Shown here one piece after another: positions 49,153 to 59,566 of a stretch of 64,000 nucleotides of DNA (the first letter of the stretch is position 1; each line of letters begins with the position of its first letter). Source of the DNA: Anthoceros angustus (taxonomy: Eukaryota > Streptophyta > Anthocerotopsida > Anthocerotales > Anthocerotaceae). The translations under genes and the position numbers were made by a program. The stretch covers positions 1,922,001 to 1,986,000 of the forward strand of contig MU008163.1 of NCBI GenBank assembly GCA_010909165.1, read 5' to 3'. A model generated the notes under the pieces. That model searched no databases and had not been told where the DNA came from. It saw only the letters and a list, made by a program, of their open reading frames with translations.

Positions 49153-49620
49153 CTACAAGCGCAGTCTCGTACCTTCACTAGACATCAGGTCTCCTGCAGG
49201 CCAGCCCATGGGTGTCATCAATGAAAACAACTCGGCCTGGTTAGACGGCCGGAACGTGGTCTCGGGCCACACGATGACATGCGCATCTTCCTCATCCTCT
49301 CTTTCGTCATCGCTCTCAACCTGGTCGTACTCCTCAGGCGGCACCCAGTAGGAGCTCCCGGGTATGAGCGGCAGCCAGGCCGGAGCAGCCTTCTGCAATC
49401 TAAACTCCTTGAGCGCCTGCGTCAGCTTCCTGCTGGCACTTCCGTCCGGGTCCACCTCCACGGACTCCTCCCAGGCTGCGTACCGTCTCGTGCACACAAT
49501 TTGCGGTGCCTGGCTGAGCAACGGAGATCGAAACAACGCGGTGGCCACAGTCCAGCGAGCACATACCGCCATTCCCCTGCTCCCCGAAGCCATCGCCAAA
49601 CCCTTCTGCGCCTGGTGCAC
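49153..49620 (-). CDS. Small conserved protein, probably mitochondrial
   Basis: Frame of 155 codons. The N terminus (MASGSRGMAVCARWTVATAL, from an in-frame ATG at 49593; the first ATG is 49620) is basic and free of acids, as in mitochondrial presequences. Next come LTQALKEFRLQKAAPAWLPL and IPGSSYWVPP, which I believe are conserved in a plant family of unknown function, then an acidic stretch (ESDDEREDEEDAH) and SLMTPMGWPAGDLMSSEG. The frame stops at TRLRL, but a shifted frame continues TALVALEEIKKLSDANKCGP then WCQCTAACLTVSGGG to about 49045. The array copies carry the same continuation with two bases fewer at this point, so either this locus has a frameshift or the true C terminus is the longer one. 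Its 3' end is what was amplified in the array. It is transcribed away from CABIN1. Confidence 0.6.
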   Translation of the reverse strand: MHQAQKGLAMASGSRGMAVCARWTVATALFRSPLLSQAPQIVCTRRYAAWEESVEVDPDGSASRKLTQALKEFRLQKAAPAWLPLIPGSSYWVPPEEYDQVESDDEREDEEDAHVIVWPETTFRPSNQAELFSLMTPMGWPAGDLMSSEGTRLRL

Positions 49621-49812
49621 TAGACCGAAATGCGCGCTCGCCTCCTACCTGCCAGTCCACAGTTGCCTCATGTCCTGCCCAGCTGAAACCCACCACAGGT
49701 CGGATGACATGCACGAGCCTTGTGACCTAAAACTTGGACTTCCCCGTCTGACAAGTTGCCAAGAAGAAGGAAAGGGGAAGATGACGACGGAAAGGAAACA
49801 CCTGCAAACAGC

Positions 49813-49820
49813 TATATAAG
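49813..49820 (+). promoter_or_regulatory. Possible TATA box for CABIN1
   Basis: TATATAAG about 270 bp before the proposed CABIN1 start codon, in the 464-bp gap between two divergent genes. It would place transcription start near 49845. A TATA-like string alone is weak evidence. Confidence 0.35.
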
Positions 49821-50083
49821 AAATAGCAGGCGCGAATGTCAATCTTGGCCGCCAAGTAGCCAGAACAGGAAATTGGCCGGCCTCGGAAGTGTATATATGT
49901 AGTGGTGGGCGATCACTGATGCGCCTATATGGACCCGTTGAGTCTGTTTGGTGCGGAGTGCCGGGATCGACCACCAAGAAGGATCCAGCCTTGGGCCTCG
50001 AAGGGCTCTAGGGTTGGGGCGATCTCCGCGGTGCTGGAGCTGTGTCTGTGATCGCAAGCGTGAGACAGAGCTCGGAAGGAATC

Positions 50084-53000
50084 ATGGTGAGGTCCAAGTG
50101 TGTTTTAGAGGCTCGGGATGCTGTTGGAGGAGGATATGGGTGTTGCGAAAGGGGCTTATTTGATGCGTTTCCGCATTTGCAGTTTACATTCGCGGCAATC
50201 AATGATGTGGAGGTGGGAGATGGTGATGTCGACGAGGAGGTACCCACCAAAGAAGCGCAGGTATGCTTGTGGTTCAGGGATGGACTGCGTGGAGAGAGAG
50301 CGAGAGAGATTGTGTGGATGTTCTGATTTGGATTTGTGTGCAGGAGTTTCACCTCACTGAGATGTATGAAGAAGCTCTCGTTAAAATGCAAGCGGGGCAA
50401 TTCGAAGTGGCTAAGGACTTGCTTCAGTCAATATTGCAGAACCCTCTTCTTCAGGGGCAGGTGGGTTTCGGATGCGAAAAGGACACGCTTTTTGTTTAAG
50501 GATTTGTGTTGCTGATTGTGATTTAATGGCTGCAGATGCATAGCTCATCGAGTGCCAACTTCATGCCTCATTTAAGGTGCGTGTGGTCCTCCATGTGCTA
50601 TTGCCAATTCTCATGATTGTTTGGGACAATATATCTGTTTTGTACCATAGTTTTCTGGATCAATCGTTGCCCATGTCACTGATGTCTGTCGCTGGCTGTG
50701 TGACGGACCCTGGATTTCTTGTTTCAGATATTCAAGCTTAAAAAATTTGGCGGAAGCATTGACCAAGCTGGGGTCGGAATATCATGGAGAAGCATTGCAC
50801 TGTTATCTCCAGGCCGTGGAAATGGATGATAAGGATGTTGTCATTTGGAATCGACTTGGGACTCTCGCTGTCTCGCTTGGCCGTTTGTTTATGGCTCGAA
50901 GAGCCTTTGAACAGGGTGTGCTATGCAGTCCGCGTAACTGTAAGCTTGAGCTTTTCATATTTCTTGGGTCCTAGGCAGTTGTTTTTCATTAAGTTTGATT
51001 TGAGAGTCTGACTTGACTTTAGAAGTGGGTGCTCATTTCCTCGTGTTCTTTCTCTACAGGGCTTTGTATGGAGAAGTTGTTGGAAGTCCTGATTGCTGTT
51101 GGTGATGAGCTTGCATGTGCTTCTGTAGCAAAGCAACTGCTACAGCTTTCACCTTTTCATGCAAGGGCACGATATGTCCATGATGTTCTGGAAGGGCGTA
51201 TTAACTATCACATGATAAATCAGGACGAATCTTGCAATAATTTGCCGGGTTTCGTGCCATACGGCATCGACCTCCTTAATCCAACACACCGCAGCTTGTC
51301 GTTCACCAAGAAAAGGAAGTTGGAAGAGCTTGAAACAGATGAATCCTATCGCAAGAAGCAGCGATTGCACTGCATAGATTTGAGAATAAGTGACCCGTCG
51401 TGGGTTACCCTTGCAGACACTCTTCTAAGGGTCTTGCAAGAAAAGCCATCACTGTCCCCATATTGTATGATCGGTGGTGAAAAGAAATCGTTTCAGGATT
51501 TACAGAAGTCTGATGCGTGGCCCATAGCAAATGCTCGTCTCCAGTTTGCTGTGAGTGGCCCTGAGCTCGACATGGAAGATGTGACAGGGTCACATGATAT
51601 ACCGTTGCAGGTGAAAGATAATGTGTCCCTAGAGCATGATGGGTCGAGCTGTGCAACAGAACTGACTCCATGTCCACCTCTTAATGACAGTTCATGCTGT
51701 GAGGAAGCTGCCATCAGTAAAGGCTCTGGGGCTGACTTGCAGGACGGTAGACAAGAGGATAGGGCGGAGGTAGCTGGGCTGGCAGGAGACCCTAAGAATG
51801 CTGGCAGAAAGGATGCTCAAAGTCATCAGGATTTGTTGCATGAGCGTCGTAGTTCTCGAATTGAACGATTGCGAAGTGGGTGCACTGTTGGACAGGATAA
51901 AGGTATGGATCTTGAGGAAAATGGGAAGCACTCAAAGGACTTGATGCTGTTGCTTGAGCCTTTTGTTGTTCACCCTGTGGATGAAGAAGAGAGCTGTGTA
52001 GAACTTGCCAGCGGGAGTCTTGTCGCTGAGTCCTCACCTGTACAGCCACTCTCTGCGGATGAGCAGCAAGCAGAAGTTAAGGAGTTTCTTCACAATCAGA
52101 CTGCAAACAGTGGTGCTTATGATGTGAGTGAGAGGTTGCTGGAAAAGCTGGCCACATCCAAGTGTGTGGCAGACTATGCACCGGTGCTGGAGCTAGAGAA
52201 GCGGATAAGGCTATCAACAAAGAGGAAAAGAACAATCAGCTGCAGCCTGTTTCTTGCTGAGCTGTATGCAGATGCAGCAGCAAGTGCAACCAGTGAAGAT
52301 ATTGCTAAACAACTTGTGGAAGATGCCAAATACCACCAATGTACAGTATGGGAGGATGTGGCTTCAGAAGTGGAGCTGTCAGATGGGTCCAGCTCAGGAT
52401 CCCTTCATGGTCTTCAGATTGGACCAGCTCCCGATGCAGGAGACATTGGATATAAGAAAGGAACCCCTGATTTAAGTGTTGACAATGTACATGGTGATAT
52501 GGTTGAGGATGCAGGATTGGCCTTCTGTCCCATGAAGTTTAGTCTGCAATCAAGTCCCTTCACAATGTCCTCCACTCGAGGACAGGAATGGCCTTTTTGG
52601 GTCCGTTATCACTGGTTGGATGGTCGTATTAAAATTATTTCTGGCCAACAGGAGCAAGGTTTGAAGCGGTTAAGGACATGCCAGAAATTACTTGAGACAA
52701 AGGAGCAAATGGACAACTCAGTTGCTGCTGTTACTCTACCTCATTGCAAGGTAGATAGTCTTGTTACCACTTCCGCTATACAGAAAAAGATTGGGGGTTT
52801 AGAAATTGTGGACCTGATAAGAAATGGCGGCATGAAGGCAGTTGAGCAGGGTCGCTTTGAGGAAGTTATAGAGATGCTCTCTCCAGTCCTGTTTTCAATG
52901 AAAGGTCAGACAGTGGAGAAAGTGAGGCCAGGTGGTGGGTGCACTCTTCGAGACATGGACTGCTCTCATGAACTTGTTGGGTTACGCCTAGTACTATTGG

Positions 53001-56000
53001 CTTCCAGAGAACTGAAGCCGGAGCACGTGATCCTAAGTTTGCAGTGTCATGCACGAAGGTTGGAAATGCTTTGCCACGAGGTAGACTCTAGGGATGGGGA
53101 CTGGAAAGAGGGTTTCTTGCTGCCCACACACGGCCAGGGATCTGCTTCTGATGTGAATGGAGTCCAAGAAATAAATTTGGACTCTGCCAGGCTGATCTCG
53201 GAGGAAGTAAGATGCATATCACGGTGTGCTGTTCGCGTTCGGGAGAATTTAGATTCGGGGAACTTGGTAAGCAACCTACTCTGTGGAACCGTCATCTTTG
53301 GATCACCCGTTCCGGAGTGCTCAATGTGTAATTGGCTTTGCAGGAACGAGGCACTGTACCACTTTCTCTCCTCAGGAGGCTCCAGCTGCAGATTCTAACA
53401 GTAATGGGCCAGAATGTAGACTCACTATGGCAGGTGAAGCCAGGTGCAAACTCTGGTGCTCACTTTCATGGTGTGTGTCTCGTAGACGCAGCTGTTGCGT
53501 TCTGCAGGCTGAAGTACTTAGATCTTGAGGCCACAATCAGTCAACAGGTAATGACCACCTCAATAAATGACACATGTGCTTGTGCACCAACAGTCTTTGT
53601 CTGACAGGAATTTGTTGACTCTGCAGGTGTCACTGCTTGTGACAGTCCATGATGTACTTGCTGAGCATGGGCTCTGCTGTGCGGGTGAAGATTGCGAAGG
53701 GGGAGAGGGAACCTTTTTACACATGGCTATCAAGCATCTTGGAGCTTTGGATCTGAGAATCAAAGGAATGAGCTGTAAACAGACACCTGGACAAAGTACA
53801 GGATCTCGGGATCAGAAAGGAACATGGGATGAATTAGATGAAACAGCTGCATCTGAGCATCAGTTCGTTGTGGACAGAGAAGGTGTTAGTGATGCTGCAA
53901 GTGTGCCTGATAAAGCACATGCTACGGTGGAAGTTAGCAGAGTGGTTGAGGGCAGTGGCTTCAATTCGGCTGAAAAAAGACGACTGGAGTCAGCCATTGA
54001 TTGTGCCCTTGATCAGAGTTTCTTTTGCCTCTACGGCCTGAACTTGCGGGGTGGTGACATAACAAGTCCCGAAGGAATTGCGCAGCACAAGAACACCAAC
54101 AGAGGAGATTATCAGACCAAGGACCAGTGTGCAGGAGTTCTTCAGTACATTTTGCCCTACGTGAATTCCTGCTCAGTAAGCTTCCTGTGCACTCTGTTCT
54201 GATTTGACAGGGCGACATGTATCAGTTGAGTCTGTGGTGGACTGAACGCTGTATCTGGATTTTGCAGAGATATCGACTTCAGAAGCTGAAGAAAGTTTTG
54301 CGAGCTGTTAGGGAACAATTTCCACAGCCTCCATATGAAGTGCTTTCGAGAAATCCGATTGATATATTCTTAGACGATCCAACATTTGATGAGAGCAAAC
54401 TTTACGAAATGATAATGTCTGGAGAAAGTGTTGAAGATATCTTGGAATTGGTGCTGGGGAAGGAGGATATCACAAGCAGCACACCCCATAACCTAGGTGA
54501 AAATGGGGTTGCTTCAGAGGTAAGGGCAGCGGAGGTGCATATTTTTCTGAACTCTGCATCGTCATCCATATCCTGTATGCCCATTACTGTTGAAGCCTCT
54601 TGCTCAAAAGCTTCACGAGGCAGTGAGAAGGATGGTGAAACTCTGGTCAACAAATCCCTTGAAGACAAGGTTCCTCCTCCTGATCCGTATTCGGAGGTTT
54701 ATGAGAACCTGTACTATCTGCTTGCCCAGATTGAGGACATGAGTGCAGGTGAGAAGTATCCTGGATTCATCCTGACCACAGAGGGAGAGCAGTTCATCTT
54801 CTCAAATGCAAATCTTGTGAAGTACGATTTAATGTACAATCCAGCTCGATTTGAGAGCTGGCACAGGCTTGCCCATTTATATGATGAGGTTTGTTTTTCC
54901 GTCTCTTAAGCAACTCTGACCCGCTGTTTTTCAGCAACCTCTGCATTTTTTTACTTTTTTGCGATTGCAACCTCTGCAATTGATACTAATCAATGCAACC
55001 CACTACGTCACGTTTGTTATATTTGCAACTGCAGGACGTCGACTTGGTGCTTAATGACGGTAGCAAGAAAATCAATGCATGTTCCTGGCGACGAAAACCC
55101 AACTATGCTAGGCGCGTGGAGGCGAGTCGTAGACGAAGTCGCAGGTGCTTCCTAGTCAGTCTGGCTCTAGCAAGCACGCCAGAATTGCGGGTTGGCTCTC
55201 TAATCTCTAGTAGTCTAGTAGGTCTCTGCAGTAGCGATTGCTGCAATATTGAGTTTCACGGGTCTTGCAGAAGACTGAAGTTCCAGACTCCTATCTTCCA
55301 TTTGACACCTTGGTTGGGTGCTTGGCAGAGTGAGGTGCATGGACTCCTAGCTCTGGTTTATTATGACAATCTCCAGAATGTGGCTCCAGCGTATGATCAA
55401 CAGCAGAATGTTCCCATGAGGGATGCTTCATGGCTTGCTGCATGTGAAAGGGCATACATTCAGTTTGAAAGGGCACAGTCTTCCAGGTCTGATTGGTACA
55501 CCCTAACTCTGCACTTCGAGTTTCTGGTTCCCAGATTTTAACCCCAACAGGGCCAGCAGTTGTACTCATATATTGATTGCTGTTACAGGCCTGATTGGAC
55601 ACATCCGCATTACCAGGGAAAGCTTGCTGAGAAGATGGGGAGGCCTTACACAGAGTGGCTTGCCCACTATGCCAAGGCAGTGAAAATGAACCCCAGTGCT
55701 GTAGACACATTTTACAGGTTACATGCTTCGCGGATCAAACTCCTTTGCAAGAAACAGCTCGATGACATTGGATGCCTTCAGGTGTGTGACAAAGTCTGCT
55801 TCTGCCACGCTTCTCTCTGCTCCTCTCTTGCTGGTCGTGTCCTTATGCTTCTCTCGTGTGACAGGTTTTAGCACAATACTCATACTTGCCGGTCTCAAAA
55901 GAGAAAGTGGCAAAGTACTTGGGCCCCCATGGCTCAAGCAATGCTGTGTCAGAGGAGAACCTGGGCAAAGCTTGGAAGGCGCTATTTGATGACTGCATGG

Positions 56001-59000
56001 CAGCTCTGCAGCTGTGCATTGAAGGAGACCTGAAGCACTATCACAAAGCTCGTTACCGGATAGCCAAGGGATTCTACCATTTGGGCAGGGAGGAAGACAT
56101 CGAGCGGGCCAAAGAGGAGATCTCCTTCTGCTTTAAGTCGCACCGCTCACCCTTCATCATCTACATGTGGGAAATTGACGACTCATCCCGGAAAAACAAG
56201 TAAGCTCAACTCCCCTGCCTCTGCCCGCTGGTCACGTCTTGCTTTTAAATCGCCATACTTTTTCTTCCTCTGCCCACAACACAGCACGCTCTCACCAGTC
56301 TACATGAGATGCATCCAGTCCCGAGAGTCTGGACGGCATGAGATGAGGTTGAACGCTGAGCGGTTAACCCCATTCCTGTAGTTTAGTAACCAGTCTGGTG
56401 AGTCGGCCGGCCCTAATCTAGGGTGTTATGCCTCGGGCTAAATATATCGTCCCGTTCCAGCAGTCGATGATCAAGAAGGATGGCGGAACCCTTTCGCCGG
56501 GGCTGTTGTGGACGTGTTCGTCGTTCAGGGTTTCGAGGCCGGCCGGTGAGACTGGCCGGCGAAACTGGCGAGCTGGAACTTAGTTGTCCCTGCTTGTGTT
56601 AGTAGCGGAAGGAAAGGCACTTCGAATGGGTGTGTGTTGTATGCATGTGAGGGTGTGCCGGTATTTGTGTGACCTGGACGGAAGCGATGCCTTCCTGTAG
56701 GACGCTGCTTACCGACCTCCGGAATCATTCTTCCTCTTCTGCGCCGAGAAAGCTTCTATCTTCCCAAATACTTCTGCGAAGTCTGTCTCTGAATTTCCCT
56801 GATGGAGTTTCATAGTTATCTGTGATCTTTCCTGCTGGTTTTGATTGTGGTGAAGGTGGTGTGTAGACGTCCGGTTTGTGTTCCGCCCCAGTGTTTAGGT
56901 CTCCTGGCAATAGCTGCGCCAGTCCATGTCTTGCTCTCAAATTACGGGCGGAGGCATGGGGCGGTGTTAAGTTAAAGGGATCTCAATCGCTGTGCCGAAC
57001 GGATCACATGTACTCACAGTCACCACCCATTCGACTTCATATGGCGTTTGGGTCTGGGTCATTGAAGTAGTGGGTCTTGTGCAGCCGCCACAGCTTAGGA
57101 AACTTCTGTTGACCACCGTGGCTGGCACTGAAGAATGCAGCTTTTAGTTCCGTTGCATTTGTGGGGCAGTTAAGGAGTGCTCTTCTCTTGGTCTATTAGC
57201 TAGAGGTCTCTGGAAGTTGGAAATGGGATGTGAGCTGTGGGTAAGTGTGATCCGTTTGGTAAGGTGATTGGAATCTCTTTTCGGGCCTTCAATTCGAGCA
57301 TGGAGTGTCGCCACACGTGGTCGGGCACCCTTGAAATAGGGATCGCTGCTGTTGTGCGTGTGTCGGTCGTTCTGATTCCAAGAGAATTAACTGGCTGATC
57401 AGTGGTGGTGGCAAGCTCTTAATAAACTCCTTATACAATAAGACTCACTACCCTAAACCCTTAATAAGACTCTTCTAAACTCTCTTTGTGCAGGAAGAAG
57501 TCTGGTTATAGACTGTCTAGGTGCAGGAAGAAGAAGCCTGTTGACGGACTGTCTTTGTGCAGGAAGAAGAAGCCTGTTAACGGACTGTCTTTTTGCAGGA
57601 GAAAAGTTGCTGCTACCAATGGTGGAAAGATCGTGTTGGAGTTTGCCATCGCTGAGAGCTCACGGAAGTTCATCACCTGTGTGCGGAAATATTTGTTGTT
57701 TTATCTCACTCTTTGCGAGAGTACAGGAGATGTAAGTACACTGGAGCGTGCATACAATACTCTTCGAGCTGACAAGAAGGTATGCTTTCTGGTTTTCTTG
57801 GAATCTCTCTTAAGTTTCCTCTTTATTTCTTAAATCAACCTTGTAAGTGGCAAATCCTCACTCCCCAGATTGGTTTCTGATCCTTACCTTTCATGGCAGT
57901 TTTCGATCTGCTTGGAAGATATCTGTTATGTGGCGCTGGGGCACTACATAAGAACCTTGGCGACAGCTATAAACATTGGCAGGACGAAAGCTGCAGGTGT
58001 AATCCCTTTTCAATCGTTGTTGGACAAGATGTTCCATGTTTGTCTAGACCATGGGAGCTCGTGGTGGTCGGATAAGAGTACGGGGGATGCAAGAGTTCAA
58101 GTCTCAGATGGCTCAATCTATAGGTTGGTATCTTGTCTGAAGCCTGTTCGCTTTCTAGCTGGAATATTGCTTTCACCCTGGAGCGTCTGAGAATGTAGAG
58201 CATAAATTGGGAGAAATGTATCGCTGATTAAATGTCACCTCGGGCCAAGGGTTTTCTGCCTGTCCCCACGTTCAGATTGCTAACTCTCATTGCCTTTGGG
58301 CTTCCGCTGAAGTGTCATGATGGCTAGTGTGCATGAACGAAGTTTTACAGGTTGTGGCACCTAACGCACGGTTTTAAATGTTTGCAGTGGCTATGTAATC
58401 GAGTATCTTGCTTACCTGGAAAGTAGCAATAATGTGGATGGACTTGAAGCAGTGAATGAGAAGCTCAGGAAGAGGTTCAAATGTCCTAAGTTGGTTGGAC
58501 CCCTGTGTGTGCATGTGTGCACCACTGCAGCTCTCTCCTGGTGTCGAGCTCTTTTCAGAGCCTTGTCTGCCATGACCCCACTTTGCCCAGAAAATCCTCA
58601 TAGTGAACTTTCAGAACCTCGTCTGATTGTTGATTTGTTGCCAGACGCTGTGGTAGATCTGAAACAGGCAGGTCATGGCTACGCAGTGGTAGATGATGAT
58701 GCTAATCATGAACGAGGTGCGCCTGTCATGGCTGCCTCATCATTCCCCTCATGGATGAGGAATATACATGTCACCAAGGTTGCTCCTGAAGACCTGGACA
58801 AGGCAATAACCCTTCTTAAGTCTGCATATACCTTTCACCGTGAAAGTGCTTTGCAGTCCATGCCAGAGGGTGTCAATATGTTTATCAAGGGGTCTCCGGA
58901 ATTATTATCAGGTTTTGGTTATCCTCCATCTAACGTACATGCTGCTAGGGCATCGCAAGCGGGTGAACGTGTTGATGTGAGTGCTCCTAGGAAGCTGTTG

Positions 59001-59566
59001 TTGTGGGCGTTTACTCTTGTTCATGGACAACCTTGCAGTATGGCAGATGTGGTCAAGTATTGTGATGAGCAGGCTAAGGTTGGTAGCAATTGTAGTGTGC
59101 ATATTTTTTCTTGCATGTTATGTTTTTTTTTTTAATCCTTTGGTGTATCTCTTAGTGCAATCTTCTCACGGCTTGTCGTTTCCCTGGACAGGGGCGACAC
59201 AAGAGAGGATCTGCAGTAGCAGGTGTGCTCTCTGTTACACCAGGTGCGTAAACGTCTGACTTAGTGTGTTGACAGGTAGCTAGCCAGCTTCTTTTCGCAC
59301 ACAAGTTGATTTGTGATTCTCCAATGGCAAAGGCTTTCTAGGATTTGCTGATTACAGCTGTGCTGTCCTGCGTAGGTTCCTCAATCCCTGTTAGCTTGAA
59401 ATCTTCTCAGGCCCTTTTGGCTTGAAATCTTGCAGGAGCTCCTGACGTAGTTGAGGCACCGAGCGCAAAAGATGCCACTGGTCATGTCACTTACGAGTTG
59501 TCCAGGCAGGCACGTGACCACGGTTCCACCAGCTCGATGACTGAGATTGCTCTTGGAGATGTCTGA
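50084..59566 (+). CDS. CABIN1: CABIN1/HIR3-type histone chaperone subunit (TPR protein)
   Basis: Large TPR scaffold of the HIRA histone chaperone complex, which deposits H3.3-H4 in the nucleus. Proposed exons: 50084-50086, 50183-50260, 50344-50460, 50536-50576, 50728-50939, 51060-53266, 53344-53547, 53627-54175, 54268-54888, 55035-55190, 55329-55486, 55589-55781, 55865-56199, 57599-57779, 57900-58123, 58388-59078, 59192-59243, 59436-59566. Phases agree throughout: 6153 nt, 2050 aa. Landmarks: [51 protein letters not shown] (TPR), [114 protein letters not shown]. The linker in exon 6 is low in conservation. Exon 1 holds only the start codon. The 56200-57598 intron is unusually long, and its 3' splice site is multiplied. 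Confidence 0.88.
56200..57598. other. CABIN1: Long CABIN1 intron
   Basis: About 1.4 kb where neighbouring introns are about 75-330 bp. No gene or transposon end was recognised inside. Repeated GGCCGGCC-type motifs occur near 56405-56575. The last 105 bp is the multiplied acceptor region. Confidence 0.6.
57482..57598 (+). repeat. CABIN1: Tandemly repeated 3' splice site, four acceptors
   Basis: Units of 33, 36 and 36 bp, each ending in CTTTGTGCAG-like sequence, give acceptor sites before 57494, 57527, 57563 and 57599. With the two bases left from exon 13, all four keep the same frame and contain no stop; the longest form adds [20 protein letters not shown] and [14 protein letters not shown]-type basic sequence. 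The last acceptor best matches the family ([11 protein letters not shown]). Confidence 0.8.

Larger units (their letters stand above)
23364..49206. repeat. Tandem array, eight units of 2.8-3.1 kb
   Basis: Eight head-to-tail copies. Unit starts, taken at the junction motif CCATGGGGTGTCC, are 23364, 26311, 29115, 31891, 34801, 37699, 40839 and 43881; the last unit ends at 49206. Block order within a unit is: PPR-like fragment; CTAACCACTCACTAGAATGC AT-rich block; GGCTACCACTAGCCTATTTG block; minisatellite of about 115 bp; AACATTTGCGGAAGATGTCA block; ACCTCACCAAGCGTGGCATC block; two further AT-rich blocks; and the 3' end of a small minus-strand gene. Unit lengths are about 2947, 2804, 2776, 2910, 2898, 3140 and 3042 bp, and about 2795 bp for unit 8 once its insertion is removed. 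AT-rich blocks are nearly identical between copies, whereas C/G-containing stretches differ by many small gaps. Confidence 0.95.
43881..49206 (+). repeat. Array unit 8, interrupted by inserted DNA
   Basis: Four minisatellite copies at about 44940-45415. The unit follows the others up to GGCTAGGG at about 46285, breaks off, and resumes with TTCGTGAAGACTCC at about 48816, where the other units are continuous (GGCTAGGGTTCGTGAAGACT). The resumed part runs straight into the otherwise intact small minus-strand gene. Without the 2.53 kb insert it is about 2795 bp. Confidence 0.85.

Noticed and set aside
23364-49206. Array as a CRISPR array, rDNA or centromeric satellite
   Set aside because: Units are too long for CRISPR, contain no rRNA, and include gene fragments with one duplication junction, so a local segmental duplication fits better.
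56200-57480. Possible nested gene in the long CABIN1 intron
   Set aside because: Short frames on both strands lack motifs and splice partners.
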